A stretch of 64,000 nt of DNA from Porpolomopsis calyptriformis (lineage: Eukaryota > Basidiomycota > Agaricomycetes > Agaricales > Hygrophoraceae). The DNA is taken from assembly GCA_951640195.1 (NCBI GenBank), contig OX621163.1, positions 3,906,001-3,970,000 of the forward strand, given 5' to 3'. The notes below the pieces were generated by a model. That model ran no database searches. It was not told where the DNA came from and worked only from the letters and a program-made list of their open reading frames with translations. Every line of letters begins with the position of its first letter. Position 1 is the stretch's first letter. A program made the position numbers and the translations under genes. Shown here one piece after another: positions 12,855-24,022 of the stretch.

Positions 12855-13433
12855 CTAGGATAAGTCCTTATCGGAGATGGTGGTCGACAGGGAAATAATG
12901 TCGGCCGGGGAAGTATTGTCATTGTCAGGAATGGTGATGGGGTTCGACGATGAACTGGGGGGAACGATGAGCGGACCTGGGAAAACAAGGGGAGCGGGGG
13001 AATTGAGATGGGGAAGTACCTTTGTGACTTCCTCGTGTTTCGTCTTCCAATACTTGGCCTGTTCTCACCAATACTTGCTCGTTCTTCTTTCTCCATCTAG
13101 ACTCAACCACTGACTGTACAGTTCTTCATTCAACCTCGCGATCTCACTCTTATAGTAATCAACGTCCTTCTTCAACGACTCAATGATCTGCTTGGGTGGG
13201 ATGGGTGGTGCAACTATTTCTTTGGGCCATATGGCGAGGTCCCGGTTTTGTGCGCATCAGTTGTGTTGCCAGAGTTGTCCAGCGAGCTCAGCTTCACCAT
13301 AAGTGGATGAGGTGGAAGTGAGAGGAGGGGGAGCGCGAGGAGGGGGTTGTCCTCCTGTGGACATACGGGGAGCATGGGGTGGACGACCACCAGTAGACTT
13401 GCGAGCAGTTTGGTGAGAGCATTCGGCGGGCAT
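12855..13433 (-). pseudogene. Accessory ORF of element A, between pol and 3' LTR
   Basis: This is a same-strand reading frame of 193 codons lying between the pol stop and the 3' LTR. It starts MPAECSHQ at 13433 and ends TAG at 12855-12857, interrupted by only two in-frame TGA codons, each where Arg is plausible (QHN*CAQN and KYW*EQAK). The N-terminus is Pro/Ser/Gly-rich, the middle (IIESLKKDVDYYKSEIARL...) is strongly coiled-coil-like, and the C-terminus is Ser/Pro/Asp-rich. It has no envelope-like signal peptide or membrane segment. Elements C and D carry a comparable MPA/MPT-starting ORF in the same place, which argues for a shared function. The function is unknown. Confidence 0.65.
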
Positions 13434-13557
13434 AGTGGTGTTGACTTTTGAGGGGAAAAACGGAGGCGAAAGAGGTTATAAGGATGAGTCGGAGTTTGGA
13501 AAAGGTGATGAAAGTGAAAAGTTTCAAAAGAGGGGAGTTGATACTGTGAAAGAGTGG

Positions 13558-16500
13558 TTAAGTCGCCATTTGAATTGATTGTTCATATTCTAGAATTCGT
13601 TCTTTCGCATGAGAAAGGTTCTTCTTTGGCTCCCAAGTTGCTTCTTCAATGGGATAGCCAACCCATTTGACCAAATACGTGCGACATCGGGTGGATCCAT
13701 AATGCTGAAGGATTTGTTCAACCTTGTATTCTTCTTTTTCTTGAATGACATCTGGAGGTGGGCAGAGATTATCATCCACTTCTTCTGGATGGAGATTGGA
13801 GTTAATGTTAGTGGATCTTAGGAGTGAAACGTGAAAGACGTCATGTATTTTCCATGATAAGGGGAGGGCCAGGCGATAAGAGACTCTTCTGATTTTTTCT
13901 AGAACTTTGAATGGTCCAGTGCATCGGACATTGAGTTTGAGGGTTGGACAACCTGTTTTTAAGTTACGGGTATCAAGATAAACGAATTGACCTATTTGGA
14001 ACTGGGTATCTTTCCGTTTGCGATCTGCGAAGTGCTTCATGGTTTCTGCCGTGGTTTCTAGGGCTTTCGCGGCTTTCTCATGGGCTTCTGTGAGGTGATC
14101 GTGGAAGGCGTCTGCTGCAGGATTAGAGGTAGAAGTCATGGGGATGGATGGGATGAAGGGATGTTGGCCAGTATCAAGGTAAAAGGGAGTGTGTTTCATC
14201 AAGGAGTGTTGTTGGTTGTTGTACGCGAATTCAGCTGGAGATAGCCAGTTGGCCCAATCGTCTTGCATAAAGTTGGTATATAAGCGAAGGTATTGTTCAA
14301 GTTCTTGATTGGTGCGTTCCGTTTGACCATCGGTTTGGGGATGATAAGTGGTAGACAAACCGGAGATGATTCCCAAATGAGTGTTGAGAGCTTTCGCGAA
14401 TTTGGAAGCGAATTGAGTTCCTTGATCGGTTATGATCTTCTTTGGCCAGCCGTGATGTTTCCATATGTTGTCCCTAAAGAGTTTTGCAACTCCTTCTGCT
14501 GAAATGTTTGAAGTCGTCAGGATGAAGTGAGCGCGTTTGGTAAAACGATCGACAACAACTAAAACAGCATCGTAACCAGATGATTGGGGGAGTTCTACGA
14601 TCAGATTGGTGGTGATTTCTTCCCAAGGTCGAGACGAAGGGGGAATGGGTTCTAGAAGACCTGCAGGCTTTGAGGGGTAAAGCTTGACTTGTTGACAGGT
14701 CGGACAAGATGATATGAATACATGGATATCAGGGGCAGCACTACTCCAGGTGTAGTTCCGCAACACAAGCTCACATGTCTTCTCAATTCTGGGATGGCCT
14801 CCATGGGGTAGGGAGTGGGTCAATTGAATTATCTCTGTGCATAGCGATACGTCCGCTGGTACAACAATACGATCTCCTGCATCTCTCACAATTCTGTCAG
14901 TGAAGGAGTAGCTGGAAGAGGAATCAGATAATTTGATGCGAATGTCCTCTGGGATTTGATTGAAGTTGGGGAAATGAAATCTTGACATGAAAGAGGGTTC
15001 GGACATGGAAATGATAGCATTGATGAAACATTCGGGAGGAAGAAGGGCTTGACCTTCTAGTTCTTCTTTATCTGTTCGGCGGTGATTGGGTCAGTGAGAG
15101 AGTCTATCAGCTTTGTTTTTGGCTCCAGGGGAATACTTAATATTGAAATCGAATCTGCCTAAGAATTCCATCCAACGTGCTTGTCATCTGGAGAGGGATC
15201 TGTTCTGCATGAAATACTTGAGCGCTAAATTGTCCGTTTTTATCAACACAGTATCCCTTGCGCCTTCTAAAAGATAGCGCCAGTACTTGAGGGAAGTGAC
15301 AATTGCAAGCATCTCCAGATTGTGGGTAGGATAGTTATACTCGGCAGGGAGTAAGGACTTTGAGAAAAAGCCGACAGGGTGCCAACCATTGTTGTGTTTC
15401 TGGGATAAGACCGCGCCAATACTGAAATCAGAGGCATTGGTCTCCAAAAGATAAGAAAGGTCTGGTCGGGGAGTAAGAAGGACAGGGGCTGTGGTGACGA
15501 GGTGTTTGAGCTGTTCAAAGGCTTTTTGACACAAGGGAGACCAATCCCAAGGTTGGTCTTTCCGTAAAAGGCCACAGAGAGGACGAACCACTGAGGAGAA
15601 ACTCTTGATATAGTGGCGCCAAAAGTTGGTGGTGCCAAGGAATGATTGGAGATCTTGCAACTTTTGAGGTGTTAGCCAATTGATGATGGCGTCCACCTTC
15701 TTTGGGTTGATAGCGAGTTGACCTTTGCTGATAATCGTTCCAAGGTAGGTAACAGAGGTCTTCTCCATTTGACACTTGACGGGTTTGGCAGATAATTGAT
15801 TCTTCTCCATGAGTTCAAGGGTTTCGTCAGTCCAGTGGCGAATTTCTTCAGGGGTGTCGCCCATGATTAGAATGTCGTCGATGTAGATGTGAACACAGCC
15901 AGAGTCCAAAACGGGTTTGAAGAGAACATCTATCATTCGTTGAAAGGATGCTGGGGAATTCCGTAGTCCAAAGAACATAACAGTTGGTTCGAAGAGTCCT
16001 CGATTGGTGATGAAAGCTGCTTTCCATTCATCGCCTTCCTTGAGTCATATGTTATTAAATCCCCATCAGATGTCGATAACTGTGAAAAGAGAAGCAGTAG
16101 CAAGCTTCAGTACTTGGAGGATTTCTGACAAAAGGGGAAGGGGGTAGCGATCAGGAATAGTCTTTGAGTTGATGTAGCGATAGTCTTGGATGGGACGTAG
16201 ACCAGCACTGAGACCTTTAGCGTTGATCTCTTCGGCCTTTTTTGCAAAGAAGAAAGGGGCAGCTTGAGGTGATTTCAATGGACGTATCCGACCTGTTCGG
16301 AGATTTTCATCAATAAACTTGTTGAGTTCCACCTGTTCATAGGGAGAAAGGGGATAGAGTTTTCCGACTTGAAATTTGGTATTTGGGTAGAGGTTGATCG
16401 CATGATCAAAGGGACATCGAGGAGGGAGTTTGTCGAATTCTGTGGTATGGAAAACACGCCAGAAATTGTGATAACAACTGGGAATGAAGGATTTAATATC

Positions 16501-17121
16501 CTCCTTGATGGAAACTGGTTGGGAGTGGTCGACTCCAACCAAGTGAATAAAGGAGTCATGTTTCAGACTCGAATTGAAGATGTAGAGTTCTTCCTGTGGG
16601 GGCAACACTCCGACTCGCATACTACTGAACAGCGTGTCACCAGATGCAAAAGTTAAGGTGCCTTTTGTCCAGTTGATGGTGGGGTTGTGTCGTAAGAGCC
16701 ATAGGAAGCTGAGGATGACCTGTTGTTTTCTTCCTAAGTTGGTGACCTCCAACCGGATTCATTCTCGAAAAGATAAATCTGGTGCCTCAATAAACAGGTC
16801 TGTATCGTGCGTGATGGGACCTCCTCAGTTCTCGGAACCATCAGCATTTTGTACCAGTATAACCTCATCCAATGGATAGGTCGATATCTCCATTTGATGA
16901 ACGAATGCTTCATCAATAAAATTCCCTGAGGCGCCAGAGTCAATGAGTGCTATGATAGCCACTCGTTGAAGATTGTTGGCACTCGTAATCCAAAGATAAA
17001 ATTTGAGAGCGCCTTTGCCCTGTTCAAGTGTGCCAAGAAAACGAAAACTTTTCATAGATGATGGTACACATACATGGGACACAGCCAAAGTGCTTGGGCT
17101 TTCAGCACTTGGCCGGACTAA
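13558..17121 (-). pseudogene. Element A pol (PR-RT-RH-IN-chromodomain), stop-interrupted
   Basis: This is a continuous minus-strand pol frame reached from gag by a -1 shift. In order it has the retropepsin motif LIDSGASGNF (about 16960), RT with DYRYINSKTIPDRYPLPLL (about 16160), MFFGLRNSPASFQ and the catalytic YIDDILI (about 15880), RNase H with ETNASDFSIGAVL (about 15430), integrase with HH-CC zinc finger (CPTCQQ about 14700), LIVELP, DQGTQF and DGQTERTNQ, and a C-terminal chromodomain with YLVKWVGYPIEEATWEP (about 13640). In-frame TGA codons break it at SEN*GG, RE*IRLEV, VIDI*WGF, NNI*LKEG, LSR*QAR and LSH*PN; family comparison with D gives Arg at the first sites. No net indel occurs in ~3.5 kb. 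It is inactive as it stands. Confidence 0.9.
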
Positions 17122-18559
17122 AAACCCTTTTGCTCTTTTAACGCTTGAGCTAGCGCAGCCTGTCTCTCCTTGTCCCAATTCGCGATTCCCATATCCTTCA
17201 AGTTGTCCTTTGCCGTTCTTTTTTCTTTCTCGTTGTCCTCCAGTACTTCCTCTATCCACGCTTCCGATTCTTCTGTATCGACCTGATTGATCATTTGGAC
17301 ATTTCGTCCTTTGCCTTGACCACAATTTCCTCCTTTTCCTTGAGTAGAAGTTGAGGTCTCTTGATGTGCCAGAATGTCTTCAGCGCGTGGGCTTCGACAT
17401 TCGTTGGCGTAGTGTCCTTTTTTGCCACAGTTGTAGCAGGTAATGGAGGAGTTGTCTCGTTTTGCTGTCTTGAGAGAAGCTTCTCTCGATTCTTGTTTGA
17501 TCGGGGATGAAGTGGTGGTGGTGGAGCGGGAAGGGTTTCCTTGGGGATTTGACTTGGCTTCAGACTTTTTCCTTTTTGATCCCGACTTGACCACAATGCT
17601 TGTTCAGCTCATTGTTCCTGATACTGTTCTTTGAATTGGGCCGCTTTCGCCATCCAGTCCAGCAAAGTTGATGGCATGTTATCCATTGAGTAAATCCATG
17701 TTTGGATTGGCTGGGGGAGTCCAGCTTTGTAAAACCAAAGTAGGGTGGCCTCGTTGTACTCAGTTCTTGTTGCATGCTGCATGAACCGAAGGTTGTAGTC
17801 TTCTATCGTTCCTGTCATCTTTACTTTCTCTAGCTCAATCCACGCCTTCGCCGCTGGATTGATCCTTCCGAAAGCCTCTCGAAAGTCATCCAAAAATGTC
17901 GCATAATTCCATACGTAGTTCCTCAATTTGTCAACCGTTTCAGTAAACAGTCATCCCCAAGCCCGTGGGTTGCCATCACCAAGATAGGAGAGCATATAGA
18001 TGATCTTCTGTTTGTCATTGTAGTCCTTGACCACAAAGTTGAGTCAACATTGGTGAATGAAGTCCTCTAGCTTCTCCAGGGTTCCATTGTATTCGGTTGG
18101 ATCAGCAATTTTGATTTTGGAAGGGGTAGGAAGTACAGGGGGAGCAGTCGTCTGGGTAGTTGGTTGAGGTTGAGGTTGGATAGGAAAAGATGGTTGAAAA
18201 GGGGGTTGGACAGATTGAGTTCTTCTTGGGGTGTAAACGAAAGGGTTTGATGGGGAAAGCCCAGGTCCCCGAAGCATAGATTGTCATCGTGTGATGGGAG
18301 GGGTGGCTGGTTCAGATTCTTCTTGTCGACCTTCTTTGAGGGCTTTCAGCTCTTTTTGAAGTTCATCGTTAACGTCAACCTCATTATAGTACCAGCCACG
18401 GAACTGGTCGATTTGTGCTCTCAGATCTTTGAGCTCTTGTTCCATGTTGAATAGGACAACATCTTCTTCTTCTTCTTGAATAGTGGGGGGAATGTTGCTG
18501 GGTCCAGGTGCGGGAACAGATTGTTCGGCTTCATACTCTTGTTGAGATGTTTGAGACAT
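17118..18559 (-). pseudogene. Element A gag
   Basis: Gag starts at MSQTSQQEYEAEQS (18559). An acidic and coiled-coil N-terminus leads to a Pro/Gln-rich linker, a capsid-like helical domain (KIKIADPTEYNGTLEKLEDF near 18110, then FGRINPAAKAWIELEKV and IEDYNLRFMQHA), and a CCHC zinc knuckle CYNCGKKGHYANEC near 17430. TGA codons interrupt at ITR*QSM, HQC*LNF, AWG*LFT and QEQ*AEQ. A single frame change near 17600 separates the capsid part from the knuckle part. The frame ends in KGF-TAG directly after the slippery heptamer at 17121-17127. Confidence 0.85.
17121..17127 (-). promoter_or_regulatory. Putative -1 frameshift site (G GGT TTT), element A gag/pol
   Basis: On the minus strand the heptamer G GGT TTT is read in the gag frame and is immediately followed by the gag stop TAG (17118-17120). 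A -1 slip leads into the pol frame. The heptamer fits the X XXY YYZ rule, and the same heptamer and context occur in elements C and D. Confidence 0.7.
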
Positions 18560-18722
18560 TGAGGTTAGTGATGATGATGAGGGGGAAAGAGGGATGATGG
18601 ATTGTGCAGGGGTTTAGAATACTATTGGTTGAAAGGGAGTATCTGAATCCGCAGATGAAAAGATTGACCTTGTTAAGTCTTCAGTGGGATCCAGAGTGAG
18701 AGTGATTTGTTGCACAAGAAGG

Positions 18723-18733
18723 AAGTTCAATTC
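18723..18733 (-). promoter_or_regulatory. Putative self-primer binding site, element A
   Basis: The 11 bases lie one base inside the 5' LTR (GAATTGAACTT on -). They are complementary to the LTR 11-mer at 18827-18837 (AAGTTCGATTC on -) except for one C-to-T change at a CpG. Complementarity stops after exactly 11 nt. There is no TGG-start tRNA primer site. Confidence 0.7.
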
Positions 18734-18734
18734 T

Positions 18735-19101
18735 TGTTATGATTCGGTAGTCGAAGGCTTTACTTCTCGCATTGGAGGGGCTGATGAGGAAATGGAATTC
18801 GACTAAAGAGTGAGGGAGCTAACTAGGAATCGAACTTAACCTACTGACTAGAGGTCAGGCTTTATATACTAACTACCTGAGTCAGCATGAGTCAGTCATA
18901 TAGACGATTACAAAGCAGAAAATGGAATGTGACTAGTGAAGAGTCACGAAAAGAATAACGGAAACGGAATGTGACTCGTGAAGAGTCGGAAAGAAGGTAC
19001 ATGTGACTAGTCTCTATATATAAAGCGGTAAAGCGGAAGGGTAAACGGAATAAAGATTAATCAAGTATGACTAAAAGAAAAAGGAAAAAGTATCCATGAC
19101 A
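18735..19101 (-). repeat. Element A 5' LTR with TATA box
   Basis: 367 bp, gapless against the 3' LTR. On the minus strand TATATAA lies at 18868-18862, and the predicted transcript start AAGTTCGATTC begins at 18837, 31 nt downstream. The following five bases, 19102-19106 (GATGT), are the right target-site copy. Confidence 0.93.
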
Positions 19102-19139
19102 GATGTGAATTTCTTTCCACAGTGTGGACAAAGCGGCAT
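19102..19139 (-). pseudogene. Plavaka transposase, N-terminal fragment (C2H2 finger half)
   Basis: Read on -, the ATG at 19139-19137 starts MPLCPHCGKKFTS, the first half of the C2H2 zinc finger with which Plavaka transposases usually begin. The second half (SHSNVTCHLSQ) continues at 12406 once gypsy element A and one copy of the GATGT target site are removed. The frame is continuous across the join, which shows that this fragment and the 9270-12406 segment were one gene. Confidence 0.85.
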
Positions 19140-21559
19140 GGTTGTTAAATGATCCAAATTAGTCTTCAAATCAAACCATCAACAATGCCATTCACAGATG
19201 ATCCCCTAGCCTCTTTGCATTCAACTTCTAGCCCTGAAGGAAGCCCAACTCCCATTATTCCAAATGCCATAAATGCAGATATTGGCCACCTCAAGAATAT
19301 TTCAGAGGAGTCAGACACCAAATCATTTGCATCCATACTCAACTCCACAACTGTGAAATCTTCAAGTCACTCTTCCAGTGTACTATCCTAATGCTTACTA
19401 TCAGACTATTCCTATTCCCAAATCTCAGGAGGATGCTGTCTAGTTACTAGATGCTGCAGCTACCAAACAAGAGGTCACTCAGCTGCAAACAGAACTTGCA
19501 ATTTCCTGTTTGCAAGAGGCAATACTGCAGACTAAACTCTGTCACATGAAGGCAAAGCATGCAGAATGGAAGAGACAAGCTGCTGATCTCCATGTCTCTC
19601 ATATCCATTGGGCTATCAAGAAGGGCAGGTATACAAACCTCCTGGTACAACCACCTTTGCAGAAGCATATCATCATAAAGTCAGATAAATGTGAGTTTCT
19701 GCAACATATTGATTATGCAAGTCTTATTGACAGTTTCTTTCAGTGTTATACTTTGCAGATATGCACTGTGGATCACTTGCTATATGTTTGGATTGAATTG
19801 TGCTTTAACATCCTCTCTGTATGCTGTAGTCAGTAAAATGTACTAATTAATCCCTTTGAAGCCCAAAGCCCATATGTGATCCTGTGCCCCTGAAGCTTGC
19901 CCCATTGCTCCGCTGGACTCAACCACAGGCTCAAATCTTTTTGTTTTGCTGTGGTAAATTGCATTCTCACACTCACACCTTTTTATGTTGCAGTGATACA
20001 GCAGTTTCTCACGCCTTACATCTTTGTTTCATACCACCATGTTGCACATTGTCTTTATCATTTTCTGGGACTCTACTCTCTAGTCCGCTGGGAGGGATAT
20101 TAACAATCTTGATTGTACCCACCACTGCTGCATATGTCATCTTGTTGACATTGCCACTACCTTTTACAAGTTTTTGGGAGGGGGAGTACTCATAGTCTCT
20201 AAATTATCTTATCAGTATGTTATTCTGCCCTATTTCATTATTTGCTAATACTTTCCCAAGGTTCCTACTTTGGGTTTTCAGGAATTGCAAGACCCTTTCT
20301 ACATCAGTTGCTTGAATATTCACTGCAGTGAGTGTCTCTTTGTCTTAGTTGAATGATTTAACATTTGAATACAAGTAGGAAAGTTCCTCCAGACATTCAA
20401 TCATGAATAGTTAACAAGATAGTGATTTTTTGTAAATTTACAGATAGTATGCTAGTGTAGACAAATCCCTGTGCACGTGCACCACTGCCACTGCATCTAG
20501 TGCACCACAGAACATACCACGATGTGGTAGTCACATAGGAGGATAGGACAACAAACCTTTTTGTCTCCAGGTATGCATTCCATTTATTCTTTATGTGACA
20601 CAACTATACACAACAATGACAATGGCGCAGGCATGGGACTAGGGTCTCAGGTGAGTTATCATGTCTGATATCATGCTATCAATGCTCATCATCCATCTCA
20701 TTCACATGCTATGGCTGCATCTACATGTGAATGTAGCAATAACATAGGGGTGTCTGAGGGTAAGGGCCTCAGGTAAAGTTTTGTTTTGTATATATTTTTG
20801 CTCATTTATCATTCACAGTAATACTCAAAATTACAATCTGGAATTCAGCTTATGGGGCTACATCCTCAATCTGAAGTAACTTTAGGAGTGAGAGGTATCC
20901 TGGGGCAAGTTTTTAGGTTCTGGACAAACTTCTAGTTGTTCACCAAAGCAAAGCTGTATACAACAGCATAGAGAAGACAGACAGCTTTCAGCCCAGGGTA
21001 AGCTTCCATCTTGAAATCCACAGGTACCTGCATCACTCACAACCACTGTTACTACTGTGCCAAACACCAATGAAGCCTTGGTGCAGGAGAACAGCTGACA
21101 GATTACCAACTACATGCTTATAGCACTACCTACCTGCATGGTTTACAGGCTAAGAGCATTGTCAGATGAGGGGGGGATCGCAATCTCAGGTGTGTATTTT
21201 ATCACATACTTATTTTTTCATCTCACATAACCCCCACAAAAACTATGGCACCTAGTTTCTGCAATCACCATCTCTACCACTGTGAGCAACCCAACCAGAG
21301 GAGGGTGCAGGCAAGGTATGTGTTTGGCACATTACTTTTTTTTTCACCATTGCACCTGACCTCATGTGTACCCTTTCTACCCTCCCAAACACTCAATATC
21401 TCTGGATTAACCCAAACCTACTCAGGCACCGAGTTAGGCATGCAAGTATTCTGGAATGTTCTTTCAGTTTCCTAATATGCACTAGCTGGAAATGAGGCAT
21501 TTTTTTTTTTTTCTAAGTTAAACTTTGTTTCTTATGTGCTTTCTACTAGGTAAACCGCC
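19140..21559. other. AT-rich region with decayed coding-like traces
   Basis: No protein family was recognised. On +, two broken open stretches (19149-19391, Ser/Pro-rich; about 19440-19690, helical and rich in Glu/Gln/Lys/His, containing LQTELAISCLQEAILQTKL) look like remnants of one coding sequence with a coiled-coil part, lying divergently from the Plavaka start. They could be a second gene of that transposon. The remainder to 21559 is AT-rich with no convincing frame. Confidence 0.35.
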
Positions 21560-24022
21560 AGGACACTACCGCGATGGGTTCTGGTGTGCAAAAATGGGCA
21601 TCTGAAGGAGGTGGCAATCAACTTGACTCTCAAAGGAAGAAAGGCCACACTGCCAAGGGAACAAATGACATAGTATCAAAGCCCCCATCAATGGAAGGTG
21701 CATTGGATAAAGGTAGATGTCTACATTACATTTTGTGATCCTAGATTGACAGCCGTATAGAAAACAATCCATCTCTTCATTGCTCTGGTCATTCTACAAA
21801 AGGCATGGGTGGTGCCCTTAAACAACTTCTAGATGTTTCTGTAGTAGTAGATTTCACTAGCGGAGCTAGAGGGCTCAAGAAGCAGCAAGTGCGCCATATC
21901 CTGGGGTCAACTGCAGAAAACCCAATGGCCCCTCAACCCCCTAAGCCCAGGAAGTCTCGTCCTGCAGATGTGAGTGCTGTGATCTAACGTATATCCTTCT
22001 AGTAAACTCACTCTACTTTATTCCAAAGAGAGGTATTATGCAACCAATGCAAGACACCTTTGTTATAGTTCCAACCCCTGCTCAAATAGTTATGCACCTT
22101 GTACCCCCTGGAACAGAGCCCAACATCTCTCACAATTATCACCATTTTGGATTCCAATCTGCACCACATCAGCCTAAATTGCATGACACAAATCAGCCTT
22201 GTCAGGTGCAATCAGACTCTTATAATATGCATATCAGGAGGGAACTAGCCAAGTGATTTCCCCTCACTATCGTTTTTTCTGCCATTTTGATGCCAACCTG
22301 ATACAGCCAGGTAGACATGCTTGATCCTCATATTTTGAATGCATCTGGTACAGTTTTTAGACTGGTTAACCTCTGTTGACTGACTGATCTTCTATTCCAC
22401 TTGGCTAGTGCTAGTTCATCAACCCAAAGGCCCCTTAGAGTGAGGCATAGTAAATCACCAAAAGATCCAGAGACCCAATCCACACAGTCCCTCTGTGGAC
22501 ACAGAGAATTAGGAATCCTCAGATCATGATTCTGAGTTGGACACTACATCACAACACCAAGCTGCTGGTTCTGATGATAATGACAATGAGCTACATGGAC
22601 CTCTCAAGGATATATGTGAAGATGATGAATACAACCTTTATTGCACCTCCAACAAAATTTATGATTATACGACTTAGACCTCTAATAACAGATATGCCCA
22701 TAATGATGGCTCCGATGATACAGACCTGCTTTTCAGGTCAGTTTTCAACATCGACATATCCCATTTTTCTACAATCATACCTTCAATCAGAACCTGGATT
22801 TGATCGATCACCATCTGAGGATGAGCGCATTACTCTACAGGCACTCCAAACGCCCAAGGGAAAAGGTGAGATTTCCTGTTTTGCAATGGATAATATATAT
22901 TTAACCATCTTAAACAGTGATACTGGCAAGTGACAAGGGTTTGTGGCCATCTCTATTCAGATGGATCACCCCGCTAATGGCTGGCCTGACTATTCTTGCA
23001 GATATTGTGGAAGATGCTTGGATACAACACAATGACCAATACCTAAGCGCTGTGTGATTCATTCAGATATTTGATGTATCAGACTAATGTCTCTCTCAGA
23101 CAGTGGACAATTCATATGACATTGTTACCAACCACCACAGAAGGAACTGCACTCCAAAAGTTCCTGACCCTGCAAGGCTTCAGTATGATAATAGCAATAA
23201 CAAGTTGTACAAGTCTGATTCTGAAAGTGACAGTGGGTCACTTCGCAGCCCTCTAAGAACCAAATGACACTCTGGTAAAGTATATACAGCCAATACCATT
23301 GACCCAAGGAGGTTAGGCTTTTACCCCCCCTAGTGGAAACAGGTTATAGAAAGTGCAAAATTCAAGTTTCATTTGTGGATGGCCACAGAGTATGCATTCC
23401 CAATCCCAACAAAGAAAGAGCACCACCAGATAGTAACCTGGTGCCTCACAGATGCTTTGGCAGAATATCAAGACAATGGGGGCTGTGTTGAAGATGGTAT
23501 GTACAATTATCATATTTCTATGTTAATGCTGACTTCACATTAGGATATTACCCTAAGTACCAGTTGTCAATGATTGCCTATGTGCGTATAGTTCAAATGT
23601 GCGATAATCTAATGTAACTTGCACACTTACAGATATTTACCAACCACTCTACATTCCATGCTGACCTCAAGTCAAAAGCAAAAGCCATTGTCAATGCTCA
23701 CTATTCTATTGAACTAACAGAAATAATTTTGGGCCAGAGGGAATACATGGCCACTATCAAGGACAACATCAAGAAGCTTCTCAAAAATGGCAAGTTCCTC
23801 TAGGATGAAAAGAAAGATGATCAGGTATGATTCATCAAAGATGCAGAGAATCAACTCTCCCATGTTTTTGTAGGGTCAGACCAATAACTTTATGCATCAA
23901 GCTATTTCGGAGCTTTGCCAATTGCTATTCTATAGCCCATTGAAACTGGCATTGCAATTCCCTAATAAATTCGAAGACAAAGTCCCAGTGGGCATCGTTG
24001 TTCTTAGTCATATTTCCTCATA
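21560..24022 (+). pseudogene. DUF6532-like gene relic
   Basis: Broken plus-strand coding resembles the long Ser/Asp-rich proteins ending in a DUF6532 domain that are abundant in Agaricomycetes. Recognisable blocks are an acidic low-complexity part near 22530-22700 (another frame reads DDNDNELHGPLKDICEDDEYN), NTIDPRRLGFYPP near 23300, FHLWMATEYAFPIPTKKEHH near 23365, EYQDNGGCVEDG before an intron donor near 23497, YYPKYQ near 23550, then HADLKSKAKAIVNAHYSIEL near 23660 and NNFMHQAISELCQLLFYSPL with VPVGIVVL near 23885-24000. Multiple stops and frame changes are present. The function of the family is unknown. The family match is from memory of typical sequences and should be confirmed by a profile search. 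Confidence 0.5.

Larger units (their letters stand above)
12407..19101 (-). mobile_element. Ty3/gypsy chromovirus element A (complete, inactivated)
   Basis: This is a complete 6,695-bp LTR retrotransposon in minus orientation with two 367-bp LTRs, gag, pol (protease, RT, RNase H, integrase, chromodomain) and a downstream accessory frame. A 5-bp target duplication GATGT flanks it. The pol frame is continuous from 17121 to 13558 apart from TGA codons. Gag has one frame change near 17600. The LTRs differ at about 14 sites by eye, nearly all at CpG. The element inserted into the zinc-finger codons of a Plavaka transposase. It is related in layout and gag/pol junction to elements C and D but has its own LTR sequence. 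Confidence 0.95.

Noticed and set aside
18723..18733. A tRNA-primed PBS for element A (and C, D)
   Set aside because: The bases after the 5' LTR do not start with TGG or resemble a tRNA 3' end, while an 11-nt complement within the LTR exists.
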